From an uncultured Neisseria sp. (GTDB lineage Bacteria; Pseudomonadota; Gammaproteobacteria; Burkholderiales; Neisseriaceae), in NCBI GenBank assembly GCA_937919795.1, contig CALFOA010000345.1:1-13547 (forward strand): a stretch of DNA of 13,547 nt, read 5' to 3'. The position numbers were made by a program, and so were the translations under genes. The notes beneath the pieces are model-generated. The model worked only from the letters and a program-made list of their open reading frames with translations, ran no database searches and had not been told where the DNA came from. Each line of letters opens with the position of its first letter. The first letter of the stretch is position 1. Shown here in pieces: positions 1 to 6,492 of the stretch.

Positions 1-11
1 TGGCAGGCAGC

Positions 12-41
12 AAAAAAACCGGCTTTGCAGCCGGTTTTTTT
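12..41. terminator. Bidirectional intrinsic terminator
   Basis: A perfect 13-bp stem (12-24 with 29-41) closes a 4-base loop. It has a GC-rich core (CCGGC/GCCGG) flanked by seven A on the left and seven T on the right, so either strand reads as hairpin plus U-tract. It lies 11 bases past the stop of the minus-strand gene at 53-409 and probably ends that transcript. It may also end a plus-strand gene to the left of the window. Confidence 0.9.
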
Positions 42-52
42 GAATAGGGAGA

Positions 53-409
53 TTAGCCCAAGTTACGCTCGGTTTCAACCAAGCCACGACGAGCCAGCGC
101 CAGATTAGATTTGGATTTATCCAGTACGGTGTACAGAAATAAACCGTCGTGCTTGCTCAACGGACGCAACAGGTGATATTGGCTACCAAGAGTAATCAAA
201 ATATCTTCGATAGAATCTTTCATACCCAGCATTTTCATGGTTTTCACTTCAGAGCTCATTACCTCTGTGTGTCCGGCAGAAGCAATTTCCAAATCAACGG
301 CAGGCGAACCGCCACCGGCCAACAACATGCCACTGGCAAAATCCACTACGGCAGCAGCAATGGCGCCATCAACATTTAGCATTTCTGATACGGCTTTATC
401 GTAATTCAT
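53..409 (-). CDS. Small Roadblock/LC7-like domain protein
   Basis: The predicted protein has 118 residues and is probably cytosolic, with no signal peptide or membrane segment. The start is taken at the ATG at 409 because GGAGA (417-421) sits 7 bases upstream. The frame opens further, to 451, but has no ribosome site there. The pattern fits a Roadblock/LC7 fold: an N-terminal helix, a strand with DGAIAAAVVDFASGMLLAGG, a long central helix, a strand pair (DSIEDILITLGSQYHLLRPL, then DGLFLYTVLD), and a C-terminal helix SNLALARRGL. Family members bind or regulate small GTPases (MglB with MglA) or act as scaffolds. No GTPase gene is visible next to it, so its partner is unknown. It is monocistronic, with its own likely promoter and terminator. 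The fold call is by eye; the function is not assigned. Confidence 0.7.
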   Translation of the reverse strand: MNYDKAVSEMLNVDGAIAAAVVDFASGMLLAGGGSPAVDLEIASAGHTEVMSSEVKTMKMLGMKDSIEDILITLGSQYHLLRPLSKHDGLFLYTVLDKSKSNLALARRGLVETERNLG

Positions 410-436
410 AGTTATGTCTCCAAACAAATATTTTAA

Positions 437-464
437 ATTATCAATGACCAAGTAATAGAATGAA
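437..464 (-). promoter_or_regulatory. Candidate promoter of the Roadblock-like gene
   Basis: Read on the minus strand, TTCATT (459-464) and GATAAT (437-442) are separated by 16 bases. The -10 matches the sigma70 consensus at 5 of 6 positions; the -35 is weak. Transcription would begin near 430, giving a leader of about 20 bases that includes the ribosome site at 417-421. Confidence 0.35.
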
Positions 465-571
465 ATGTTTTACTTCTAACTTAGTACCCATAAAGGATGA
501 TTGTCCTCTGTTTTGTATTTTGGTTTCTTGCTCTTGGGTTTTGATTGGTTTTTAGTATAGAGCCGATAAAT

Positions 572-608
572 AAGTTTGTAAACTTAAGTCTGCTTAATTT
601 TTAAGCAG
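572..608. repeat. Two adjacent inverted repeats, operator- or hairpin-like
   Basis: AAGTTT-GT-AAACTT (572-585) is followed after 4 bases by CTGCTTAA-TTT-TTAAGCAG (590-608), a perfect 8-bp stem with a 3-base loop. Neither is followed by a strong T-run, so they are not convincing terminators. They could be protein-binding dyads in the divergent regulatory gap, or a hairpin in a long leader. Confidence 0.45.
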
Positions 609-711
609 CTATTTTGTGGCAATGCTCTTTACTGACATGAAACCGCTCATCTTTCAAATTTACCGCTTATTTTTTTGGAAAAATTTTAAAAAAAACAAAG
701 ACAAAGAATAG

Positions 712-728
712 TGATTAAATTTTAATCA
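712..728. repeat. 17-bp dyad upstream of grxB promoter
   Basis: TGATTAAA-T-TTTAATCA is a perfect palindrome with a single central base, ending 45 bases before the TTGACA at 774. Position and symmetry suit a dimeric regulator, possibly an activator. It does not match the FNR (TTGAT-N4-ATCAA) or CRP spacing. In DNA this AT-rich, some dyads arise by chance. Confidence 0.35.
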
Positions 729-773
729 AAAAAATGTAAAGAAATGGTTTTTTTCGTATTCTGAAACAGTACT

Positions 774-801
774 TTGACAAAGTGTTGTATATTGGCAAAA
801 T
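774..801 (+). promoter_or_regulatory. Candidate sigma70 promoter of grxB
   Basis: A perfect -35 (TTGACA, 774-779) is followed after 16 bases by a 4-of-6 -10 (CAAAAT, 796-801). Transcription would begin near 808 and leave a leader of about 50 bases before the grxB ATG. The -35 is convincing; the -10 is the weak part. Confidence 0.5.
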
Positions 802-857
802 ATCATTGTTGCTTTAATAGTTTTTTCTGTGATGATTTTTATATTTAGGAGTTGGGT

Positions 858-1505
858 ATGAAGCTTTATGTTTATGATCACTGTCCTTTCTGCACGCGTG
901 CCAGAATGATGTTGGGCTTTCGCTCATTAGAGGCGGAAACGCTTGTGTTGATGAATGATGACGAGGCTACCCCGGTAGGTTTGATTGGTGCCAAAATGGT
1001 ACCGATTTTGGTGAAGCCTGATGGGGTGGCGATGGGCGAAAGTTTGGACATCGTTCGCTGGCTGGATGAATATGCGGGTCAGCAGCGTTTGGATGAAACG
1101 ATACGTCCTGAAGTGCAGGCCTGGTTCGATCAAGCGGGTGAGTATGTGAATAAACTGATTATGCCGCGCGATATTCAGCTGGGCTTGCCGGAATTTGCTA
1201 CGCAATCGGCGATTGATTATTTTGTGGAGAAAAAGCAGAAGGTTATCGGCGATTTTGCGGAAAATCTGGCCGATACGCCGAAATATTTAGAAAGGTTGCA
1301 TCAGGATTTGCAGGAGCTGGAGGCTTGGCTGGATTTGGATAGGATAAAAGCAGGGCGCTGGAGTATGGAAGATATTTTACTGTTTCCAATTTTGCGCAAT
1401 CTGACGATGGTGAAAGAGATGCAGATGCCGGCTAAAGTGCGCGAATATACGGAGTATGTATCGCAAGCGGCCAAGGTGCCTTTGTATTTTGATCGTGCTT
1501 GTTGA
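858..1505 (+). CDS. grxB: Glutaredoxin 2 (GrxB)
   Basis: This encodes 215 residues, the usual GrxB length. It is a cytosolic glutathione-dependent oxidoreductase that reduces disulfides and removes glutathione from proteins. It has a GST-like two-domain fold: a thioredoxin-like N-terminus (about 1-75) and an all-helical C-terminus. The active site CPFC is at residues 9-12 in the typical opening MKLYVYDHCPFC. Other family patterns include the cis-proline stretch KMVPILVKPDG, then MGESLDIVRWLDE, and near the end DILLFPILRNLT. The ATG at 858 is chosen over an in-frame TTG at 852 because TAGGAG (846-851) lies 6 bases before it and family members begin here. The gene is monocistronic, converges on miaA, and looks less GC-rich than the genes to its right. 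Confidence 0.93.
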   Translation: MKLYVYDHCPFCTRARMMLGFRSLEAETLVLMNDDEATPVGLIGAKMVPILVKPDGVAMGESLDIVRWLDEYAGQQRLDETIRPEVQAWFDQAGEYVNKLIMPRDIQLGLPEFATQSAIDYFVEKKQKVIGDFAENLADTPKYLERLHQDLQELEAWLDLDRIKAGRWSMEDILLFPILRNLTMVKEMQMPAKVREYTEYVSQAAKVPLYFDRAC

Positions 1506-1524
1506 GTTTGTTTTGCTTTGAGTT

Positions 1525-1554
1525 TTTTCAGACAGGCATATGCCTGTCTGAAAA
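1525..1554. terminator. Palindromic pair of wad-dialect DUS, likely terminator
   Basis: A perfect 30-base palindrome is built from two complete 12-mers: TTCAGACAGGCA (1527-1538) and TGCCTGTCTGAA (1541-1552), joined by TA. It begins 20 bases after the grxB stop. Paired DUS of this kind commonly serve as terminators in Neisseria. The T content after the stem is modest (CGTTTT), so termination may be partial. Because the palindrome is symmetric, it could work on both strands between the convergent genes grxB and miaA. Confidence 0.75.
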
Positions 1555-1575
1555 CGTTTTGAAGAAGGTTTTTGG

Positions 1576-1683
1576 CATAGCGAAAGTAATAAAGAATTGA
1601 TACAAGGCCGCGAGCTGCAGGCAGTACATAGAGTACGACAAAGCGAGATAACGCCGTATCAGTTTTTTAGTACTTGCGCTATA
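1576..1683. mobile_element. Correia-type (CREE-like) miniature inverted-repeat element
   Basis: The element is 108 bp and noncoding. Terminal inverted repeats at 1577-1603 and 1656-1682 match at 23 of 27 positions. The ends read CATAGCG on the left and CGCTATA on the right, close to the TATAG...CTATA ends and TA target duplication of neisserial Correia elements; the left outer T is mutated to C. The length equals the short CREE class (about 104-108 bp, lacking the IHF-site segment). From memory, the inner stretches ACAAGG(C)CGCGAGC...GCAG.CAGTAC and AACGCCGTA also follow the meningococcal core. It lies between convergent grxB and miaA, so either transcript could carry it as a long foldback that RNase III might cut. 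It encodes no transposase. Confidence 0.8.
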
Positions 1684-1696
1684 GCAGAAATAAAGT

Positions 1697-1708
1697 TTCA
1701 GACAGGCT
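1697..1708 (-). repeat. DUS, wad dialect (11/12), overlapping miaA stop
   Basis: On the minus strand this reads AGCCTGTCTGAA, one mismatch from TGCCTGTCTGAA. It spans the end of miaA: the bases spell Pro-Val-stop, so the uptake motif supplies the stop codon. Confidence 0.75.
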
Positions 1709-2639
1709 TCTGTTCAATCACTTGCATAGCGGCATCAGATAGTGAGGCACCTTGCTGATGCGGGTTCAAAATATGGGCATCGTCTAACTTGCGCAACCAA
1801 GTGAGCTGGCGTTTGGCGAGCTGGCGGGTGGCAGCGATGCCTTTTTCTACAAATTCGGCATAGCTGTATAAACCTGCGCGGTATTCCCATGCTTGGCGGT
1901 AGCCGACGCAGCGGATGGAAGGATAATCGGGAGTGAGTTCGGGATAATCAGCGGCCAAGCGATCGACTTCATCGAGGAAGCCTTGTTGCAACATGGTTTC
2001 AAAGCGCTGGGCGATGTGGCGGTGCAGCAGGCTGCGGTCTTCGGGAATCAGCGCGATGGTGGTGAGGTTGGGCAGTGCGGAGGCGGGGGCCTGCTGTTCG
2101 GCGAAGTGGGCGCTCAACGGTTTGCCGGTGAGTAGATACACTTCCAGCGCGCGTTCGATGCGTTGACTGTCGCCGGGTTTTAAGCGCTCGGCGGTGGCGG
2201 GGTCGTATTGTTGCAGTTTGGCGTACAGCGCGGCGAGGCCTTGCGCTTCTTTTTCGGCTTGCAGCGCGGCGCGGATGGCGGGATCGGCTTCGGGCAGTTG
2301 GTTGAGGCCGTGGGTGAGGGCGTGGTAATACATCATGGTGCCGCCGACGATTAACGGCCAGCGGCCTCGGGCGAGGATTTGTTGGCACAGGCGGGTGCAG
2401 TCGGCCACAAATTGGGCGGCGCTGTAGGCTTCGGGCGGCAGGATGATGTCGATTAAATGATGCGGTGCAACGGCACGCTCGGCCGGGCTGGGCTTGGCGG
2501 TGCCGATGTCCATGCCGCGGTACACCAGCGCCGAATCGAGGCTGATGATTTCCACCGGCAGTCGTTCAGCCAGCTCAAGGGCGAGGCGGGTTTTGCCGCT
2601 GGCGGTGGGGCCTAATAGGGCGATGGGGCGTGGGGTCAT
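1698..2639 (-). CDS. miaA: tRNA dimethylallyltransferase (MiaA)
   Basis: This 313-residue protein, normal for the family, transfers a dimethylallyl group from DMAPP to N6 of A37 in tRNAs that read UNN codons. It is the first step toward ms2i6A. Visible features are the P-loop GPTASGKT (10-17), the catalytic-Asp segment [16 protein letters not shown] (35-50), HHLIDI (60-65), the GGTMMYY segment (99-105), and [17 protein letters not shown] (157-173). [13 protein letters not shown] and [14 protein letters not shown] are near the C-terminus. The ATG at 2639 gives the standard N-terminus but has no clear ribosome site. It lies 36 bases after rbsK on the same strand, with one DUS between, and is probably co-transcribed with parE and rbsK. 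Its stop codon lies inside a DUS. Confidence 0.96.
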   Translation of the reverse strand: MTPRPIALLGPTASGKTRLALELAERLPVEIISLDSALVYRGMDIGTAKPSPAERAVAPHHLIDIILPPEAYSAAQFVADCTRLCQQILARGRWPLIVGGTMMYYHALTHGLNQLPEADPAIRAALQAEKEAQGLAALYAKLQQYDPATAERLKPGDSQRIERALEVYLLTGKPLSAHFAEQQAPASALPNLTTIALIPEDRSLLHRHIAQRFETMLQQGFLDEVDRLAADYPELTPDYPSIRCVGYRQAWEYRAGLYSYAEFVEKGIAATRQLAKRQLTWLRKLDDAHILNPHQQGASLSDAAMQVIEQKPV

Positions 2640-2651
2640 GTTTGATGCGTT

Positions 2652-2663
2652 TTCAGACAGGCA
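2652..2663 (-). repeat. DUS, wad dialect (exact)
   Basis: An exact TGCCTGTCTGAA on the minus strand, in the 36-base gap between rbsK and miaA. It is unpaired, so it is unlikely to terminate transcription and should let miaA be read through from rbsK. Confidence 0.9.
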
Positions 2664-2675
2664 TATCGCTTGCCG

Positions 2676-3572
2676 TTAAGATTCAGAAGACTGCAAAAAC
2701 GCCTGCAAAGCCGCTTCATCGGGCATACCGCTTTGCGCACCGGCGCGGGTAACCGACAGCGCGGCGGCGGCGCAGGCGAGGCGCACGGCTTCCGGCAGGC
2801 CTCTATCCCAATAGCGGGCGAGCGCGCCGTTAAAGGTGTCGCCGGCGCCGGTGGTATCGACCGGGGTAACCGGGAAACTGCTTTGTTGGTGTTGCTTTCT
2901 GTCGGCATCGCTGTATAGCGCACCTTTTGCACCCAAAGTCATCACCACTTGGCAAGGCGCTTGTGCTACCAATTCTTCGGGCGACAGTTTTTCAGACAGG
3001 CCTAAGCTGATAGCCAGTTCATAGGCATTGGGCGTTAAAACATCCACTAGATCCAACAACTCTTTGGGCAGAGCTTGTGCCGGCGCGGGATTTAAAATAA
3101 ACGGTTTGCCGTGTTGCTTGGCCAAACGCGCCGCTTCGATTACTGCGTCCAACGGCGTTTCCAATTGCGCCATCACCACATCGGCTTCGGCGATGCGTGC
3201 TTCTTGTTGACGCACACTCTCGGCGCTTACGGCAAAATTGGCGCCGGAAATCACAATGATGTGGTTGTCGTCTTCGGCCACCGTGATATTGGCCAGGCCG
3301 CTGGAAACCGCAGAAACCATGGTTACACCGTCGGTGTTCACACCTTCTTGTTGCAAGCCTTTGAGCAGTTGGCGGCCGAAATCATCGTCGCCTACAGCGC
3401 CGATCAATTGCACCTTTGCGCCCAAGCGTGCGGCAGCAACCGCCTGATTGGCACCTTTGCCGCCCATAAACTGCTGGAAACCGCTGCCCAACAGGGTTTC
3501 GCCGACTTTGGGGAAGCGGGGGGAAGAGGTAACCAAATCCATATTGATGCTGCCGATTACGGTGATGTTCAT
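2676..3572 (-). CDS. rbsK: Ribokinase (PfkB family)
   Basis: This 298-residue cytosolic kinase is expected to phosphorylate D-ribose to ribose 5-phosphate with ATP. It opens with MNITVIGSINMDLV. The sugar-binding signature GGKGANQAVAAARLG is at 37-51, MAQLETP at 134-140, NPAPA at 161-165, TPNAYE at 180-185 and TLGAKG at 212-217. The C-terminal signature DTTGAGDTFNGA is at 239-250, with D245 as the catalytic base in GAGD. The ATG at 3572 is preceded by AAGGAA with 6-7 bases between. It starts 20 bases after parE, so the two are probably co-transcribed. No ribose transporter or rbs regulator is nearby, so the ribose may come from nucleoside salvage (inference). Another PfkB sugar specificity cannot be excluded. 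Confidence 0.9.
   Translation of the reverse strand: MNITVIGSINMDLVTSSPRFPKVGETLLGSGFQQFMGGKGANQAVAAARLGAKVQLIGAVGDDDFGRQLLKGLQQEGVNTDGVTMVSAVSSGLANITVAEDDNHIIVISGANFAVSAESVRQQEARIAEADVVMAQLETPLDAVIEAARLAKQHGKPFILNPAPAQALPKELLDLVDVLTPNAYELAISLGLSEKLSPEELVAQAPCQVVMTLGAKGALYSDADRKQHQQSSFPVTPVDTTGAGDTFNGALARYWDRGLPEAVRLACAAAALSVTRAGAQSGMPDEAALQAFLQSSES
2991..3002 (-). repeat. DUS-like site in rbsK (10/12, wad type)
   Basis: On the minus strand this reads GGCCTGTCTGAA. It keeps the 10-base core CCTGTCTGAA of the wad dialect and differs in the first two bases. It lies inside rbsK, encoding the Gly-Leu-Ser-Glu around residues 191-194. Confidence 0.55.
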
Positions 3573-3592
3573 CGTGCGTTCCTTTTGATTGC

Positions 3593-5581
3593 TTAAATAT
3601 CCAACTCGGCCTTGTCGCCTTCCGCTTCCATCCAGGCACGGCGGCTGGCGGCTTCGCCTTTGCCCATCAGTTTCACGAAAATATCATAAGTTTGTTCACC
3701 CGTGCCTTCGGGGATTTCCACTTTCAACAGGCGGCGGGTATCGGGGTGCATGGTGGTGTCTTTGAGCTGGTCGGGATTCATCTCGCCCAAGCCTTTGAAA
3801 CGGCTGATGGAATAGGCGGTTTCTTTCACGCCTTCGATTTGCAGGCGGTCTAAAATGCCTTCCAATTCGCCTTGGTCGAGCGCGTAGAATTTGCGCGCGG
3901 GTTTGCTTTTGCCTTGTGCGTTCACATCCACGCGGAACAGCGGCGGCTGGGCGACATAAATATGGCCGTCTGAAACCAGTTTGGGAAAATGGCGGTAAAA
4001 CAGGGTGAGCAGCAATACTTGAATATGCGAGCCGTCGACATCAGCATCCGACAAAATGGCGATTTTACCGTAGCGTAGGCCGCTCAAATCAGGGTTGTCG
4101 TTGATACCGTGCGGATCCACGCCGATGGCGACGGAAATATCGTGAATTTCGGCGTTGCCGAATAATTGATCGGGGTGGACTTCAAAGCTGTTCAACACCT
4201 TACCGCGTAGCGGCAGAATCGCTTGGGTGGCTTTGTCGCGTGCGAGTTTGGCCGAGCCGCCTGCCGAATCGCCCTCTACCAAAAACAACTCGTTTTCGCG
4301 GATGTCTTCGCTTTCGCAATCGGTGAGCTTGCCGGGCAATACCGCCACGCCGCTGCCTTTTTTCTTCTCGATTTTCTTCACCGAACGCATCCGCGCCTGC
4401 GCCTGTTTGATGGCGAGTTCGGCGATTTTCTTGCCCGCTTCCACGTTTTGGTTCAGCCACAATTCCAGCGGGTCACCCGATACGGCGGCTACCAGTTTCA
4501 AGGCGTCGCGGTTGGTGAGTTTGTCTTTGGTTTGGCCTTGGAACTGCGGGTCGAGCACGCGGGCGGACAATACAAAGGCCACGCGGTTGAATACGTCATC
4601 GCTCTGCACTTTCACGCCGCGCGGCAGCAGGTTGTGGTGATTAATGAAATTGCTCACCGCCTGAAATACCGCTTGGCGCAAACCCGCTTCATGGGTACCG
4701 CCCAAGGGGGTGGGAATCAGGTTGACATAGCTCTCGCTGTTGCACGCGCCTTCTTCCAGCCAGGTTAGCGCAAACGCCGCGCCTTCGCCGGCGCTGAAAT
4801 CACCGTCGTGGCCGTTTGAAATATAGTTTTCCGAAGCGAAAATCGGCACGGCTTCCTGCGCTTCGCTGATTAAGTCGTCCAGATAGCTTTTGAGGCCGTT
4901 GGGGTAATGCCAGCTTTGGATTTGCGGCGCTTCCAGCCCTTTTATCGGGCGGGTGAGCGATACGGTTACGCCCGGCAGTAACACCGCTTTGGCGCGCAGC
5001 AACCGTTCCAGCTCGGGAATGCTGTAGGCAGGGCTTTCAAAATATTTGCCGTTTGGCCACACGCGCACTTCGGTGCCGGAATCTTTCACCGCGCATTTGC
5101 CGATTTCGCTTAACGGCTCGACCACATCGCCGCCGGCAAACACGATGCGGTGGATTTTGCCTTCGCGTTTTACCGTAACTTCCAGTCGGGTAGAGAGCGC
5201 GTTGGTCACCGATACGCCCACGCCGTGCAGGCCGCCAGAAAAGGCGTAGGCGCTGCCGCCGTCTTTTTTGTTGAACTTACCGCCCGCGTGCAGTTGTGTG
5301 AACACCAATTCCACCACCGGCAGGCCTTCGGTGGGGTGCATGCCCACCGGAATGCCGCGGCCGTTGTCGCGCACCGAAAGCGAGCCATCGGCATGGATTT
5401 CTACCGCGATGGTGTCGGCAAAACCGCCGAGCGCTTCGTCGGCAGCGTTATCAATCACTTCCTGACAAATATGGGTGGGGCTTTCGGTGCGGGTGTACAT
5501 ACCCGGACGTTCTTTTACCGGCTCCAAGCCTTTGAGGACGGTGATACTGGATTCGCTGTATTGGGGGGCGACGTTTGACAT
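3593..5581 (-). CDS. parE: DNA topoisomerase IV subunit B (ParE)
   Basis: This 662-residue protein is the ATPase subunit of topoisomerase IV. With ParC it decatenates daughter chromosomes. The GHKL ATPase comes first: QEVIDNAADEAL (39-50, with the base Glu and Mg-binding Asn), DNGRGIP (72-78), and the ATP lid GGLHGVGVSVTNALS (116-130). QTK (350-352) contacts ATP from the transducer domain. The TOPRIM domain has EGDSAGG (436-442), PLRGK (457-461) and DADVD (512-516). The length and the lack of a large GyrB insert favour ParE over GyrB. The ATG at 5581 (MSNVAPQYSESS) is preferred over an in-frame TTG at 5605; neither has a clear ribosome site. A promoter lies just upstream, and rbsK and miaA follow. 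Confidence 0.95.
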   Translation of the reverse strand: MSNVAPQYSESSITVLKGLEPVKERPGMYTRTESPTHICQEVIDNAADEALGGFADTIAVEIHADGSLSVRDNGRGIPVGMHPTEGLPVVELVFTQLHAGGKFNKKDGGSAYAFSGGLHGVGVSVTNALSTRLEVTVKREGKIHRIVFAGGDVVEPLSEIGKCAVKDSGTEVRVWPNGKYFESPAYSIPELERLLRAKAVLLPGVTVSLTRPIKGLEAPQIQSWHYPNGLKSYLDDLISEAQEAVPIFASENYISNGHDGDFSAGEGAAFALTWLEEGACNSESYVNLIPTPLGGTHEAGLRQAVFQAVSNFINHHNLLPRGVKVQSDDVFNRVAFVLSARVLDPQFQGQTKDKLTNRDALKLVAAVSGDPLELWLNQNVEAGKKIAELAIKQAQARMRSVKKIEKKKGSGVAVLPGKLTDCESEDIRENELFLVEGDSAGGSAKLARDKATQAILPLRGKVLNSFEVHPDQLFGNAEIHDISVAIGVDPHGINDNPDLSGLRYGKIAILSDADVDGSHIQVLLLTLFYRHFPKLVSDGHIYVAQPPLFRVDVNAQGKSKPARKFYALDQGELEGILDRLQIEGVKETAYSISRFKGLGEMNPDQLKDTTMHPDTRRLLKVEIPEGTGEQTYDIFVKLMGKGEAASRRAWMEAEGDKAELDI

Positions 5582-5614
5582 ATTCAATAAGGCGTGTGTT
5601 TGCAAAAGGGAAAG

Positions 5615-5643
5615 ATTCTATCATGTATTGATAAAGCTTTCAG
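5615..5643 (-). promoter_or_regulatory. Likely parE promoter, -35 inside a DUS
   Basis: On the minus strand, CTGAAA (5638-5643, 4/6) and TAGAAT (5615-5620, 5/6) are separated by 17 bases. TG in front of the -10 gives an extended -10 (TGATAGAAT). The -35 hexamer is the 3' end of a DUS plus one base. Transcription would begin near 5608, about 27 bases before the parE ATG. Confidence 0.5.
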
Positions 5644-5669
5644 ACAGGCATTCTTTCAGACAGGCATAC
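5638..5669 (-). repeat. Two wad-dialect DUS in tandem
   Basis: Two exact TGCCTGTCTGAA sites (5639-5650 and 5655-5666, minus strand) sit in a 16-base direct repeat (5638-5653 and 5654-5669) with one mismatch. Because they face the same way they cannot form a stem, so this is not a terminator. The pair fills most of the gap between the amidase gene and the parE promoter. Confidence 0.9.
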
Positions 5670-5678
5670 TGTTTTGTA

Positions 5679-6482
5679 TTACAGCAGGCGGTGTTGTAAA
5701 GCGGGTAAACGGCTGCGCACGCTGGCAAGGCGGGTAGGGCTGAGTTCAGCCACCAGCACGCCTTCGCCTTCGGGCAGTACGGCGAGGATGTCGCCCCACG
5801 GGTCGATAATCATGCTGTGGCCGTAAGTGCGGCGGCCGCTTTCGTGGGTGCCGCCTTGGCCGGACGCAATCACATAGCATTGGTTTTCTACCGCGCGGGC
5901 GCGCAGCAGCAATTCCCAATGGGCTTTGCCGGTGTGGTAGGTGAAGGCGGCGGGCAGCATCAGCACCTCAAACGGGCTTTGGGCGCGGAAAAATTCGGGA
6001 AAGCGCAAATCGTAGCACACGCCTTGCGCGATGCCCCAGCCGTCTGCCTGAAAATGGGGCACTTCGCCGCCGGGCTGGATGGTATCGGCTTCGGCGTAGT
6101 GTTCGCCTAAGCCGGAATAGCCGAACAGATGCATTTTGTCGTAGCGGGCGCGGCAGACGCCTTCCGGATCGTAAACCAATAAGGTGTTGAGCACTTTATC
6201 GGCGCTGTCGCTTTGCAGCGGGATGGTGCCGCCGAACAGGGTGATGTGGTGCTCGCGGGCGGTGTCGCTCAGCGCTTGTTGCAACACGCCGCTGCCGAAA
6301 GGCTCGGCGTGGGCGATTTTATCGGTATCGGCCTTGCCCATAATCGGCCAGTATTCGGGCAGCAACACCCACTGCGCGCCTTGGGCGGCGGCTTCGGCCA
6401 CCAAGCGCTGCATGGTAGCGATGTTGTCGGCAGGGCGGGTGGTGGATACCATTTGGATGGTGGCGGCTTTAAGGGTTTGCAT
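5679..6482 (-). CDS. Nitrilase-superfamily amidase (deaminated-glutathione-amidase type)
   Basis: This 267-residue cytosolic carbon-nitrogen hydrolase has the complete Glu-Lys-Cys triad: E43 in LLPEYWP, K116 in YDKMHLF and C156 in GVCYDLRFPE. The pattern KADTDKIA plus LFGGTIPL resembles the Nit1-like subgroup of beta-proteobacteria, whose best-studied relatives hydrolyse deaminated glutathione, a side product of transaminases. Other small amides are possible. The ATG at 6482 is chosen because AGGAG lies 7 bases upstream; the frame extends to a GTG at 6509 without support. The start is 10 bases after the oppF stop, and the ribosome site overlaps that stop codon. It is therefore probably translated from the opp transcript and coupled to oppF. 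Confidence 0.85.
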   Translation of the reverse strand: MQTLKAATIQMVSTTRPADNIATMQRLVAEAAAQGAQWVLLPEYWPIMGKADTDKIAHAEPFGSGVLQQALSDTAREHHITLFGGTIPLQSDSADKVLNTLLVYDPEGVCRARYDKMHLFGYSGLGEHYAEADTIQPGGEVPHFQADGWGIAQGVCYDLRFPEFFRAQSPFEVLMLPAAFTYHTGKAHWELLLRARAVENQCYVIASGQGGTHESGRRTYGHSMIIDPWGDILAVLPEGEGVLVAELSPTRLASVRSRLPALQHRLL

Positions 6483-6492
6483 ATAAATGCTC

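Larger units (their letters stand above)
410..857. other. AT-rich intergenic region between divergent genes
   Basis: This 448-base gap separates the Roadblock-like gene (leftward) from grxB (rightward). It is far more AT-rich than its neighbours, with A and T runs of 7-8 (for example A8 at 688-695). I see no convincing ORF, DUS, tRNA or known riboswitch. It holds two candidate promoters and three dyads, listed separately. Such composition fits curved regulatory DNA bound by nucleoid proteins, but that is inference. Confidence 0.6.

Noticed and set aside
3965..3974. A 10-base GCCGTCTGAA (AG/AT-type DUS core) in the wad-dialect half
   Set aside because: It encodes the SDGH of ParE in a conserved stretch (SDGHIYVAQPPL), so protein constraint explains it. 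The two flanking bases do not complete an exact AG-DUS.
4223..4768. A 181-codon open frame opposite parE
   Set aside because: It has no recognisable domain and no ribosome site, and lies wholly antisense to conserved ParE sequence.
6047..6058. CGTCTGCCTGAA, resembling the Simonsiella DUS dialect AGGCTGCCTGAA
   Set aside because: It has mismatches in the core and lies in coding sequence of the amidase; a single imperfect match is expected by chance.
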